Assembly (NCBI RefSeq): GCF_001408515.1
Contig: NZ_CYPR01000162.1
Location: forward strand, 1 to 64,000
From: Jannaschia seosinensis
GTDB taxonomy: Bacteria > Pseudomonadota > Alphaproteobacteria > Rhodobacterales > Rhodobacteraceae
Length of the DNA stretch: 64,000 nt
Reading direction: 5' to 3'
Part shown: in pieces, positions 1 through 9,300 of the stretch
How the letters are laid out: each line of letters opens with the position of its first letter
How positions within the stretch are numbered: position 1 is the first letter of the stretch
Program-made: the position numbers and the translations under genes
Notes under the pieces: generated by a model
Seen by the model: only the letters and a program-made list of their open reading frames with translations
What the model was told of the DNA's origin: nothing
The model's database searches: none

Positions 1-1807
1 GGGTGAGGTGATCGACGATCACCGCCTGCGCACGCCGCTTGGCCTGCGTGCCCTCGCCCGGATCGTTGACGATGAAGGGATAGACATTCGGCATCGGGCC
101 GAGCGCGATTTCCGGCCAATCCTCGTCTCCGAGCGCCAGCGCCCGGCCCGGCAGCCATTCGAGGTTCCCGTGCTTGCCCATATGGACCGCCGCATCCGCC
201 TCGCGCCGCAGAAAGGCGTAGAAGGCGAGGTAATTGTGCGGCGGGACGAGGTCGGGGGAATGATAGCTGTCTGTGGGATCGACGTTGTAGCCCCGCGCCG
301 GCTGTAACCCCACGAGAACCTGCCCGAAGCGATGGATCGAGAGCGCGAACCCGCCAACCCCGAAGAACGGGTCGTCCTCGGGCGCGCCCCATCTCTCGGC
401 GATCTGCGCGCGGGCCTTGAGGGGCAGGGCATCGTGGAAGGCGCGGTAATCCTCGAGGCTCAGCGTCTCGCCGCCCGTGCGTGTCGCCCGGTCGGTCAGC
501 CAGTTCGTCGGCCCGGCCATCAGGCGCGTCATCAGCGCGGCGCTGTCGACCGGGGGCGCCACGTCGTAGCCGGCATCGCGCAGCAGGGTCATCGCATGAA
601 CCGTCGCGGCCGGCGTATCGAGGCCCACACCGTTGGCAAGTCGGCCATCACGGTTGGGATAATTCGCCAGCACCAGCGCGACGCGCCGCCGCGCGGGCGG
701 GGTCCGGCGCAGGTTCGTCCAGTTGGCGATCAGTTCGGCGGTGAAGGCGATCCGGTCGCCCTGCGCCTTCCAGGTGGCGATCGGACATTGCGTGGCGTCG
801 TCGAAGAACACCTCGCCCTTGAAGCCGATGGCGCGCGTCAGGACGCGGCCGTCGAGTTCCGGCAGCGCGACGTTCATCGCGATGTCGCGGGCCGACAGCC
901 CCGTCAGCCCGTCTTCCCAAGCCCGTTCGGTCCCGCTCGACAGGACGGCCTGGAAGACCGGGGCGTCGTTCGCGCCGTGCAGCGGGTTCGCATCGGCATC
1001 TCCCACGGCGAAGGAGGTCAGGTTCACGACCGCATCCGGCGGCGCTTCGGCGAACAGCGCCTCAAGGGTCGCGCGGCTGACGGGATCCTTGAGGGAGGCC
1101 ACGAAGACCGGCATCGGGTTCTGGCCCGCGCGCAGGAGCGCCTTGACGAGCCGGTTCACGGGATTGAGGCCCGCCCCCTGAAGTAGCGCGCGGTAGAAGA
1201 TCACCGGCACGACCGGCGCCCCGTCGGTCCAGTTCGCGCGCAGGGTCGCGAGATCCGCATCGGCCATGCCGGGCCAGTAGAGCCCCGCCCGCAGGAGCGG
1301 ACGGGCGGGGGCGGGGCGCGCCTCGTCGCGGATCATGGCGCGCGCATGGGCGAGGAAGGTCGCGGCGTTGGCCGGGCCGCCCTCCACGAGGCAGGACCAC
1401 AGCGCGTCGTAATCCTCGGACGTGACGGTCGAAAGCTCGCGCAATTCGGCGTCGGGATTGTCGTCGCCGGGCAGCGCCGCGAACGGCACGCCCGCCTCGT
1501 GCAGTCGGGCGGCATATTGCTCCAGCCCGTAGGTCCAGTAGCCCCGCCCGCCGAGAATGCGCGCGACCACGAGGCCCGACCGCGCGGCGCAGGCATCGAG
1601 ATGCATGTCCACCGACATCGGATGGCGCAGATGCATGAGGCTCGTCAGCCGGGTCTCGGGCGGATCCTCCATCGCGGCACGGGCCGCCGACAGGGCGGCG
1701 AGTTCGGTATCGGCCGCGGTGATGACGACGAGTTCGGCCGGGCTCTGCCCCGGATCGACGGGTTCGCCGTCATCGACGGCGCCGGGCTGTGCGGCGAGCA
1801 GGTGCAT
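1..1807 (-). CDS. cobN: CobN, cobaltochelatase large subunit (5' part, runs off the window)
   Basis: This is the first 602 codons of CobN, the large subunit of the ATP-dependent CobNST complex that inserts cobalt into hydrogenobyrinic acid a,c-diamide in aerobic B12 synthesis. The frame stays open from the ATG at 1807 to the window edge. Recognisable CobN/magnesium-chelatase-H signatures lie near the edge: 'HMGKHGNLEWLPG' around residues 553-566 and 'YPFIVNDPGEG' around 580-591. The N-terminus is acidic and without a signal peptide, as expected for a cytosolic enzyme. A GGGAG ribosome-binding site sits just upstream of the ATG. The gene is transcribed away from DUF1289 across an 81-base gap, which is too short to hold a cobalamin riboswitch. 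Family members are about 1100-1250 residues, so roughly half the protein lies outside. The assignment is secure; only the end is unseen. Confidence 0.95.
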   Translation of the reverse strand, partial: MHLLAAQPGAVDDGEPVDPGQSPAELVVITAADTELAALSAARAAMEDPPETRLTSLMHLRHPMSVDMHLDACAARSGLVVARILGGRGYWTYGLEQYAARLHEAGVPFAALPGDDNPDAELRELSTVTSEDYDALWSCLVEGGPANAATFLAHARAMIRDEARPAPARPLLRAGLYWPGMADADLATLRANWTDGAPVVPVIFYRALLQGAGLNPVNRLVKALLRAGQNPMPVFVASLKDPVSRATLEALFAEAPPDAVVNLTSFAVGDADANPLHGANDAPVFQAVLSSGTERAWEDGLTGLSARDIAMNVALPELDGRVLTRAIGFKGEVFFDDATQCPIATWKAQGDRIAFTAELIANWTNLRRTPPARRRVALVLANYPNRDGRLANGVGLDTPAATVHAMTLLRDAGYDVAPPVDSAALMTRLMAGPTNWLTDRATRTGGETLSLEDYRAFHDALPLKARAQIAERWGAPEDDPFFGVGGFALSIHRFGQVLVGLQPARGYNVDPTDSYHSPDLVPPHNYLAFYAFLRREADAAVHMGKHGNLEWLPGRALALGDEDWPEIALGPMPNVYPFIVNDPGEGTQAKRRAQAVIVDHLT

Positions 1808-1888
1808 GGAGGTCTCCCTTCGTCGGCCCCGTGTGCGCGGCGGGGCAGGGGGGTGCAAGGGGGCGCGGCGCGACCTATCTGTCGCGGC

Positions 1889-2143
1889 ATGGCCAAGATA
1901 CCAAGCCCCTGCATCGACGTCTGCAAATTCCGCCGCACCGGCCCGGAAGGAGCACATCACTGCATCGCGTGCTCGATGACCAAGCCGCAGAAGCGGGCGT
2001 TCAAGCTGGTCAAGGCGCCCGGCCCGCGTGCCGCGCTGGTGCGGCTGATCGCGCTGCAGCAGGAGGTGATGGGGCGCTACGACCATTGGCGGCCGGCCTA
2101 TCTGAAACGCTGCCGGAAGAAGGACGTGACGCCGCCGCTCTGA
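1889..2143 (+). CDS. DUF1289 family small Cys-containing protein
   Basis: An 84-residue basic protein with the DUF1289 pattern: an N-terminal 'PSPCIDVCKF' and a second cysteine pair 'HHCIACSM' around residues 24-29, which gives CxxxC...CxxC spacing that could bind a metal or iron-sulfur centre. The rest is Lys/Arg-rich and ends in 'KRCRKKD'. The family is widespread in proteobacteria and has no settled function. The ATG at 1889 was chosen because homology begins there; the reading frame stays open far upstream only as an antisense shadow of cobN. The next gene, psuG, begins about 34 bases downstream, so the two may be co-transcribed. Confidence 0.85.
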   Translation: MAKIPSPCIDVCKFRRTGPEGAHHCIACSMTKPQKRAFKLVKAPGPRAALVRLIALQQEVMGRYDHWRPAYLKRCRKKDVTPPL

Positions 2144-2176
2144 GCGGGCATGACGTGCCTTTTGACGGAGGTGCTC

Positions 2177-3097
2177 ATGGCCGGATCTGAGAATGTCGCG
2201 ATGACGCGGGAGGTTGCCGAAGCGCTGGCGGAGGGCGGCCCCGTCGTCGCGCTGGAGAGCACGATCATCAGCCACGGGATGCCATGGCCGCAAAACGCCG
2301 AGGTTGCGATGGCGGTCGAGGCGGCGGTGCGCGAGGCGGGTGCCGTGCCGGCCACGGTCGCGGTGATCGACGGCGTTCCGCGCGCGGGCCTGAACGCGGA
2401 TCAGGTCGCGCGTCTGGGGCAGGGCGGGGACGTGGTGAAGGCCGCGTCGCGCGATCTCGGGGTGGCGATCGTGCGCGGCCTGACCGCGGGAACCACGGTG
2501 TCGGCCACAATGCGGATTGCCGCGTCGGCCGGAATCGGCGTCTTCGCCACCGGCGGTATCGGCGGCGTGCATCGCGGCGATGCCTTGGACGTGAGCGCTG
2601 ACCTGACGGAGCTGTCGGTGACGGATGTTCTGGTCGTCTGCGCGGGGGTGAAGTCGATCCTCGACATCCCGCGCACGATCGAGGTGCTGGAGACGCTCCG
2701 AATCCCGGTCGCCGTTTTCGGACAGGACGCCTTTCCGGCCTTCTACACCCGCGATTCGGGCGTCGTGGCCGGCGAGCGGTGCGACGATCCCGCCGAGATC
2801 GCCGCGATCCGGGCCGCCAACCGGACGATGGGGCTCGGGACGGGAATGCTGGTGGCCAATCCCATCCCCGAAGCGCATGCGCTCGAGGCAGGCGAAATCG
2901 GCGCGACGATCGAGGCCGCGCTGGCTGCCGCCGAGGCGCAGGGCGTGCGTGGCAAGGACGTGACGCCGTTCCTGCTGGGCCGGCTCAACGCGGTGACCGA
3001 GGGACGTGCGCTGAGGGCGAATATCGAACTCGTTCTCGACAACGCCCGACTTGCGGCCCGGATCGCGGTGGCGGAGGCGGCGCAGGCTGCCGAGTAA
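2177..3097 (+). CDS. psuG: Pseudouridine-5'-phosphate glycosidase
   Basis: PsuG (YeiN/IndA family) splits pseudouridine 5'-phosphate into uracil and ribose 5-phosphate, breaking the C-C glycosidic bond in the breakdown of modified RNA nucleosides. The 306-residue protein has the typical N-terminal 'VALESTIISHGMPWP', the glycine-rich 'FATGGIGGVHRG' and 'VVCAGVKSILDIPRT', and a C-terminal 'TPFLLGRLNAVT'. The ATG at 2177 is preferred over one at 2150 because a GGAGGT ribosome-binding site lies 5 bases before it. Family length is about 300, so it is full length. The PfkB-type pseudouridine kinase (PsuK) that normally supplies the substrate is not adjacent on either side. Confidence 0.93.
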   Translation: MAGSENVAMTREVAEALAEGGPVVALESTIISHGMPWPQNAEVAMAVEAAVREAGAVPATVAVIDGVPRAGLNADQVARLGQGGDVVKAASRDLGVAIVRGLTAGTTVSATMRIAASAGIGVFATGGIGGVHRGDALDVSADLTELSVTDVLVVCAGVKSILDIPRTIEVLETLRIPVAVFGQDAFPAFYTRDSGVVAGERCDDPAEIAAIRAANRTMGLGTGMLVANPIPEAHALEAGEIGATIEAALAAAEAQGVRGKDVTPFLLGRLNAVTEGRALRANIELVLDNARLAARIAVAEAAQAAE

Positions 3098-3618
3098 CTT
3101 GGACGGCGACGCATTCGCGTCCGCTCCGGCTGTTGAAGAAGCAGCGGTGATTGCCCGCTTTACGCAGCCGCCTTGGGAAGTGGGCAGGCCGCGCATGAAA
3201 GTGGCTCGCGAGATGACGCATCGGAGGGCACAGGATGCGCTCCGATGCCCAAGGCTGCTCTTCGAAACTGCGGTCGCTGGAAGGTCCTGGGGCGAAAGCT
3301 CGATCGGATCAGACGGTGTCAGGAAATCGGCCTTCACCGGTACACTTGGTGTTTTCAAGTCAAGCTTCCGCGGTTGCAGGTAAACGCGCATTTTCCCGTT
3401 GTGCGGATACTGCGGCCAAGTGGGTTCCCGTTGATCCTCCTGACATATTATGAGCGGGATCCGATGGACGCGCATGATCGATCCACGGGGGCCAAGTAGA
3501 AAGCAGACAACGTGAAAAGCTGCTTCAGCGTTTTTTCGAACATTGCCTGCAGCGTTGCGGTTTCCGTCCCGAAGCGGCTGAGAAACAGCCAGCTCCTAGC
3601 CACCGCTTCGCAACGGGC
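3098..3618. other. Intergenic stretch without a convincing gene
   Basis: About 520 bases between psuG and the GNAT gene. Composition is visibly less GC-rich than the surroundings, with runs such as gttttttcg near 3529 and tgacatattatg near 3441. Short frames exist in all directions (up to about 110 codons) but none shows a recognisable motif or a good ribosome-binding site. No tRNA, terminator hairpin or insertion-sequence end was recognised. It could be the eroded remains of a lost gene. Confidence 0.4.
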
Positions 3619-4065
3619 TCAGGTGGAGCGCTCGAAAAACAGGGAAGATCCGTCGTCGGGATAGGGCCCGAACCGGCCGCGGCGCCGGAATCCGTGGCGG
3701 GCATAGAGCCTGTGGGCCACGTCAAGTCCGGGAGCGGTTTCGAGGCGCAGGCAGGGGCGCCCCTCCATACGGGCCAGCGCGATCAAGTGCCGCAGGACGG
3801 CATCGGCCACACCACGGCCCCGCGCGTCGGACGCCGTGAACATGGCTTTCACCTCGGCATGATCGTCGTAGAGGACGATGGCGCCGATGCCACACACGCA
3901 CATCTCGTCGTGCGCGGCCACGAACCGGATTTTCGGCGCGATCAATGTCTCCGGATCCGGAAACTCACATGCTTCCCGCGGGAACATGGCCGTCATGAAC
4001 ATATGCCGCTGCGCCACGAGCGCGGCGCAGCCCGGTTCGCGCGGGTCGGCGGCCGCGACCTTCAG
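3619..4065 (-). CDS. GNAT-family N-acetyltransferase, probable CTG start
   Basis: A Gcn5-related acetyltransferase. Near the middle it has the acetyl-CoA loop 'ARGRGVADAVLRHL', followed by 'LRLETAPGLDVAHRLYARHGF' split over the usual strand-helix end, and a C-terminal 'GRFGPYPDD' typical of small PhnO/YafP-like members. The substrate cannot be told. The first ATG/GTG in frame (GTG at 4017) would give 132 residues, but the 16 codons before it encode 'KVAAADPREPGCAALV', which reads like the normal N-terminus of this subfamily. No ATG, GTG or TTG precedes them nearby. A CTG at 4065-4063 overlaps the TGA of cobW (4064-4062) as CTGA, a likely translational-coupling start giving 148 residues. Last gene of the riboswitch-headed hupE-cobW unit. 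Family secure, start uncertain. Confidence 0.8.
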   Translation of the reverse strand: MKVAAADPREPGCAALVAQRHMFMTAMFPREACEFPDPETLIAPKIRFVAAHDEMCVCGIGAIVLYDDHAEVKAMFTASDARGRGVADAVLRHLIALARMEGRPCLRLETAPGLDVAHRLYARHGFRRRGRFGPYPDDGSSLFFERST

Positions 4066-5114
4066 GACAAGGCGGCCGCGATCGCCTCGCGGTCCAGCCC
4101 GGCCTGGCCAATCACCACGAGTTGTGCCCCGCGAGGATCGGTGCCGAGGGGGCGGTCGAAGTAATGGTCCACGCGCGGGCCTACAGCCTGCACGGTCAGA
4201 CGCATCGGGCGGCCCGCGACGGAGGCAAATCCCTTGAGCCGAAGGATGCCGTGTTCGCGGATCACATCCGAGACGCGGGTGGCAAAGGCGGCCGGATCGG
4301 ACACTTCCGGTATGGTCACGGTGAAACTCTCGAAGGCGTCGTGGCCATGTTCGTGCTCATGGTCGTGGTGGTCGTCCTCCGCATCGTCGTGGTGATGATG
4401 GTGGTGGATCTCGTGCCGCGCGGCCAGATCGCCCTCGGCCTCCTGTCCGCGCCCGAGCAGGACCTCCACCGGCAGCGCGCCCATCGTGGCGGGCACGACC
4501 TGCACGCCGGGCCGGGCCTCGGCGCGAAGGCGCGCGATCAGCGGTTCGGGATCGTCCATCAGGTCGGTCTTGTTGACGACGATCATGTCCGCGCAGGCGA
4601 CCTGATCGGCATAAAGCTCCGACAGCGGCGTCTCGTGGTCGAGCCCGTCATCGGCGGCGCGCTGGCGATCCACGGCGGCCACATCGGCGGCGAAGGTGCC
4701 GGCGGCCACGGCGGGGCCGTCCAGCACCGTGACCACACCGTCCACCGTCAGTCGCGTCTTCAGGTCAGGCCAGGCGAAGGCGCGGACGAGGGGCTGGGGC
4801 AGGGCAAGGCCGGATGTTTCGATCACGATGTGATCCGGCGGCACGTCGCGCGCGAGCAGGGCCTGCATCGTCGGCACGAAATCGTCGGCCACGGTGCAGC
4901 AGATGCAGCCGTTCGACAGCTCCACCACGTCATCGTCGGTGCAGTTCTCGATGCCGCAGCCCTTGAGGATGCCACCATCGACGCCGAGGTCGCCGAACTC
5001 GTTGATGACCAGCGCGATACGCCGGCCGCCGGCATGGGTGAGGAGGTGGCGGATCAGCGTCGTCTTTCCCGCGCCGAGGAAGCCGGTGACGATCGTGGCG
5101 GGTATCTTGGGCAT
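4062..5114 (-). CDS. cobW: CobW, G3E-family GTPase / cobalt metallochaperone
   Basis: A 350-residue G3E P-loop GTPase. Walker A 'GFLGAGKTT' lies at about residues 11-19, the metal-binding CxCC motif 'GCICCT' at about 69-74, and the guanine-recognition 'NKTD' near 190. Between the GTPase and C-terminal domains is a striking His/Asp stretch (about 250-276, containing six consecutive His and then repeated DHH/HEH), which can hold divalent metal. CobW proteins are thought to deliver Co2+ to CobNST. The ATG at 5114 follows a GGAGAA ribosome-binding site. The gene lies 62 bases after hupE under a cobalamin riboswitch, and cobN is nearby at the window edge, which supports the cobalt role rather than a zinc chaperone. 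Full length. Confidence 0.93.
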   Translation of the reverse strand: MPKIPATIVTGFLGAGKTTLIRHLLTHAGGRRIALVINEFGDLGVDGGILKGCGIENCTDDDVVELSNGCICCTVADDFVPTMQALLARDVPPDHIVIETSGLALPQPLVRAFAWPDLKTRLTVDGVVTVLDGPAVAAGTFAADVAAVDRQRAADDGLDHETPLSELYADQVACADMIVVNKTDLMDDPEPLIARLRAEARPGVQVVPATMGALPVEVLLGRGQEAEGDLAARHEIHHHHHHDDAEDDHHDHEHEHGHDAFESFTVTIPEVSDPAAFATRVSDVIREHGILRLKGFASVAGRPMRLTVQAVGPRVDHYFDRPLGTDPRGAQLVVIGQAGLDREAIAAALS

Positions 5115-5176
5115 GCGGCGTTCTCCATGAAAAGGGCCGCCGCCCTCGCGGAGCGGCGGCCCGGATGCGTCGAGGA

Positions 5177-5824
5177 TCAGCCCGCGAGGGCGGCGACGAT
5201 CGGCCCTTCGGCGAATTCCAGCGCAAGAAAGGCGCCGATGCCGAACACGGCCGCGCCGGCCAGACGGGGGGCGGTCGCGCCCGCCCGTGTGGCGCGAAGC
5301 CCGAAGCGGGTCACGGCCATGACGGTCAGCGCGATGAGGTATTGCGTGGCCGCGAGACCGATCAGATAACCGGCGAAGACCGCGCCGCCGACGCCGCCTT
5401 CCTGCCCCGCAATGGAACCGCCGAAGGCCGCGCCGTGGAACAGGCCGAACCCGGCGAAGAGGACGAGCGCGGGGGTCATGGCCATCGCCCGGCCGGAGGC
5501 GACGATGCCGCCAACCAGAAGGAGCGAGGCGACGATCACCATCTCCTTGGCGGGAAGTCCGACACCCGAAGCCACCATCACGCACCCGGCAAGCATCGCG
5601 GCGATATAGGCCATCGGCGTGACGGTGCGGGCGGGCGTGAACGCCGCGGCCAGGCCCATCACGATCACGAAGGCGAGGTGATCGAAGCCGAGGACCGGAT
5701 GGCCGACACCGGACAGGATGCCGTGTCCGAACGTCTCCATCGGGAGGCCGCCGAGCGGATGATGCGCCATCGCGGGGCTCGCCAGGAGGGCGAGGGCGGG
5801 CGTGAGTGCGAGAAGTCTTTTCAT
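5177..5824 (-). CDS. hupE: HupE/UreJ-family Ni/Co permease
   Basis: A 215-residue integral membrane protein. A signal-like N-terminus ends at 'SPAMA', followed directly by 'HHPLGG', then the family motif 'HPVLGFDHLAF' (about residues 38-48) with metal-ligand histidines, and six hydrophobic segments. HupE/UreJ proteins move nickel or cobalt. The B12 riboswitch upstream and the cobW gene immediately downstream point to cobalt uptake here. Start at 5824 was chosen because it begins the signal-like segment and has an AAGGGG ribosome-binding site; an earlier ATG in frame would put non-hydrophobic residues, encoded by leader sequence, in front. Confidence 0.9.
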   Translation of the reverse strand: MKRLLALTPALALLASPAMAHHPLGGLPMETFGHGILSGVGHPVLGFDHLAFVIVMGLAAAFTPARTVTPMAYIAAMLAGCVMVASGVGLPAKEMVIVASLLLVGGIVASGRAMAMTPALVLFAGFGLFHGAAFGGSIAGQEGGVGGAVFAGYLIGLAATQYLIALTVMAVTRFGLRATRAGATAPRLAGAAVFGIGAFLALEFAEGPIVAALAG

Positions 5825-5929
5825 GTCGGTCCCCTTCGGGTGTCTGCTGAAGGGGGGGTCCTGGGCGGGCCTGCACGACCCGATCACGGAACACCCCGTC
5901 CGTTACGTCTGGCCGCCCAGAAGGACGGT

Positions 5930-6122
5930 GCAGGGCTGGTCTCCTGGCTCGCGGGTCGATGCTCGGCGCCGCCTTCCCGAACCCCGTCGCGGGGCCAGTG
6001 GCATCTCGGCGCGTCGCTCTCCGCTCACAGTCGCGGGGGCGGCTGCGGTCTCGGGCCCCGGATTGGGTCGCCTTCACCGCATTCCCATTTCATCCCCTCG
6101 GATCTCATACGTCGGGGAACCT
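5930..6122 (-). promoter_or_regulatory. Cobalamin (adenosylcobalamin) riboswitch upstream of hupE-cobW
   Basis: On the minus strand the leader carries the conserved core blocks in order: GGGAATGCGGTG (6077-6088), CCGCAGCCGCCCCCGCGACTG, TGAGCGG, GCCACTGG, GGGAAGGCGGC, and the B12-box AGCCAGGAGACC (5938-5949). These elements form the cobalamin aptamer. The B12-box ends about 115 bases before the hupE ATG, leaving room for an expression platform that controls termination or ribosome access. By analogy with characterised members, bound adenosylcobalamin would shut off hupE-cobW-GNAT. The exact 5' limit is estimated from the last conserved block. Confidence 0.92.
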
Positions 6123-6313
6123 TGCGGGGGCGACGATGCGCGCGCGGGCGGGGCGGGTCAAGCGCGTTCGCGTCGATTCGACGCGCAGCCGCGACACCGT
6201 TTTGCACAGTCCGAGACAATTCCATGCCCGCTCGCATGAAAAAAACGTGCCGGGAGGGGCAAATGCAGCCCGCGCGCCTTGACCCCCGGGGCTTGGGCGG
6301 AAAGATCGGCCGG

Positions 6314-9300
6314 ATGCGCTTCTCTCGCCTGCGGTTGAACGGCTTCAAGAGCTTCGTCGATCCGACCGATCTCGTGATCGCGGACGGGCTGACGGGCGTG
6401 GTCGGGCCAAACGGATGCGGCAAGTCGAACCTGCTCGAGGCGCTTCGCTGGGTGATGGGCGAGAACCGCCCCACCGCCATGCGCGGCGGCGGGATGGAGG
6501 ACGTCATCTTCGCCGGCACGTCGTCCCGGCCCGCGCGCAACTTCGCGGAGGTGATGCTGGCGCTCGACAATGCCGACCGGACGGCGCCCGCCGCGTTCAA
6601 CGATGCCGATGCGCTCGACGTCGTGCGGCGGATCACGCGGGATGCGGGATCGGCCTACCGGCTCAACGGGCGCGAGGTGCGGGCGCGCGACGTGCAGATG
6701 CTATTCGCCGATGCCTCGACCGGGGCGCATTCGCCGGCCTTGGTCCGGCAGGGGCAGATCAGCGAGCTCATCAACGCCAAACCCAAGAATCGCCGCCGTA
6801 TTCTGGAGGAGGCGGCGGGAATTTCCGGGCTCTACCAGCGGCGGCACGAGGCGGAGTTGAAGCTGAACGCGGCCGAGGGGAATCTCACGCGCGTCGATGA
6901 TGTGGTCGAGCAGCTTGCCACGCAGCTGACTGCGCTCGCCCGACAGGCGCGGCAGGCCGCGCGCTACCGCGAAATCGGCACGGCGCTTCGCGCGGCCGAA
7001 GGACTGTTGCTCTACCGCCGCTGGCGGGAGGCGGATACGGGACGTGCGGCGGCCGACGATGCCCTGCGTCAGCGTCTGAACGCGGCGGCGGCGGCGGAGC
7101 GGTTCGCGGTCCGCGCCGAGGCGGCCCGCGCGGCGGCGGAGGCCGCGATCCCGCCTCTGCGCGAGGAGGAGACGGTCGCCGGTGCGGTGCTGCAGCGGCT
7201 TTCCGTTCAGCGCGACACGTTGGACGAGCGCGAGGCGCAGGCGCGCGGGGCTATCGAGGGGCTGGAGGCGCGGATCGCGCAGCTCGATTCCGATGTGGCG
7301 CGCGAGGGGGTTCTCAATCGCGACGCGGGCGAATCGATCGCGCGGCTGGTCACGGAGGAGGCCGCGCTTGCCGCCGCGATGGCGGGGCAGGACGACGTGC
7401 TGGCTGCCGCGCAGGGCGAGGCCGCCGAGGCGGCACGGCTTCTGGCGGAGCGGGAGGCCGAGTTGAGCGAGGTGACCGAGGAACTTGCCCGGCTCTCGGC
7501 GCGACACCAATCCGTCACGCGGATGGCCGAGGATGCGGACAAGCGGCTTGCGCGCGTCACGGCGGAGGCGGACGGTGCCCGCAGACAGGCCGAGACGGCG
7601 CAGGCCACGTTGGAGGAGGCGGAGGCGCAGGCGCGGGCGGCGGCGGCTGACCAAACTGGGGCCCAGGACGCGGCGGTCGCGGCGGACACGGCGCTGACGG
7701 AGGCCGAAACCGCGCGCGAGGCGGCGCAGGAGGCCGAAGGCCGTACCCGGGCGGAGCGGGCGGAGGCGGAGGGTGCGGCCAACACCCTGAGCGCCGAGGT
7801 TGCGGCGCTGGCGCGTCTGCTGGCCCGCGAGACGGGGAAAGGGGAGTCGCTGCTCGACCGCGTGCGCGTCGCGCCGGGTTACGAGGCGGCGCTCGGCGCG
7901 GCCTGCGGCGACGACCTCCGGGCCTCCGAATTGGGGCCGGAGAAGGGCGAGGAGACGGGCTGGGCCACGATGCCCCCCTATGACGACGCGCCGGCCTTGC
8001 CCGATGGCGCGGAGCTGCTGGCCGCTCACGTTACGGCGCCGCCGGTGATGGGGCGGGCGCTGGGGCAGGTGGGGATCGTGGCCGCGGCGGATGCGGCGGC
8101 GATGCAGGCCCGGCTGCGCCCCGGTCAGGTTCTCGTGTCGCGGGAGGGCGATCTGTGGCGGTGGGACGGGTTCCGCGCATCCGCCGCGGGGGCGCCATCG
8201 GCCGCGGCGCTGCGGCTGCAGCAGGTGAACCGACTGGCGTCGCTGCGTCAGGAACTCCAGGAGGTCGAACGCCGCGCCGACGGTGCCCGTGCCGCACATG
8301 ATGCGCAGGCGGCGACGCTGACGACGCGCAAATCCGACGAGGCCACCGCACGCGCGGCGCGCCGCGACGCCGATCGCGCGCTGACCGAGGCGGGGCGGCG
8401 GCTTACCCAGGCCGAGGGCGCGCAGGGAACTGCGGGCTCCCGGCTCGAGGCCGCGCGCATGGCCCTGTCGCGGCTCGAGGCGGAGATTCTGGAGGCGCGC
8501 GAGGCGCAGAGGGCGGCGGATGCGGCGCGCGCGGACCTGCCCCCGCTCGATGGTGCGCGGGCCGCGTTGGAAACGCGCCGCACCGGCGTCGAGGCGGCGC
8601 GGATGGCGATGATGAGCCGCCGGGCGCAAGCCGACGAACTCAAGCGCGAGGCGCAGAGCCGCACGACCCGGGCCGCCGCCGTCACCAGGGAGCTTGCGGG
8701 CTGGCGGACGCGGCTGGCCGAGGCGGATACGCGGCTTGCGGACCTGACGAAACGCCGGGACCGCGCGGATGCGGAGCTGACCGAGGCGCGCGCTGTGCCC
8801 GCCACCCTCGCCACGCAGCGCGCCGACCTCGCGCGGGAAATCGCGCGGGCCGAGACCCGAAGCAGCAAGGCCGCCGATGCGCTGGCCATGGGCGAGACCG
8901 CCCTTCGTGAAGCCGTTCAGGCCGCCCGCGACGCGGAGCGCGCGGCCGGCGATGCCCGCGAGGACCGCGCCCGCGCCGAGGCCCGGCGCGACGCCGCCCA
9001 CGAAGCCGTCGCCCAGGCCGAGGAGCGGATTGCCGAGGCGCTGGATTGTTCCCCGGCGGAGCTGCTTGATGCCCTCGGCGCCGATCCCGACACGTTGCCG
9101 CCGGTCGAGGAGATCGAAATTCGCGTCAACACCCTCAAACGCCAGCGCGACGCGTTGGGCGCGGTGAACCTGCGCGCCGAGGAGGATGCCCGCGAGGTGC
9201 AGGAGGAGCACGACCTTCTGACCCGCGAGAAGACCGATCTGGAAGAGGCCATCGCCGAGTTGCGCGCCGGGATCGCCGGGCTCAACAAGGAGGGGCGGCA

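Noticed and set aside
3051-3383. Small plus-strand frames after psuG
   Set aside because: Start inside psuG or lack any motif; composition not gene-like. Region noted instead as a possible remnant.
5115-6077. N-terminal extension of cobW
   Set aside because: The upstream frame is a shadow of hupE in another frame; CobW homology and a ribosome-binding site mark the ATG at 5114.
5165-6313. N-terminal extension of smc through the leader region
   Set aside because: It covers the riboswitch and antisense hupE/cobW; canonical SMC homology begins at the ATG 6314.
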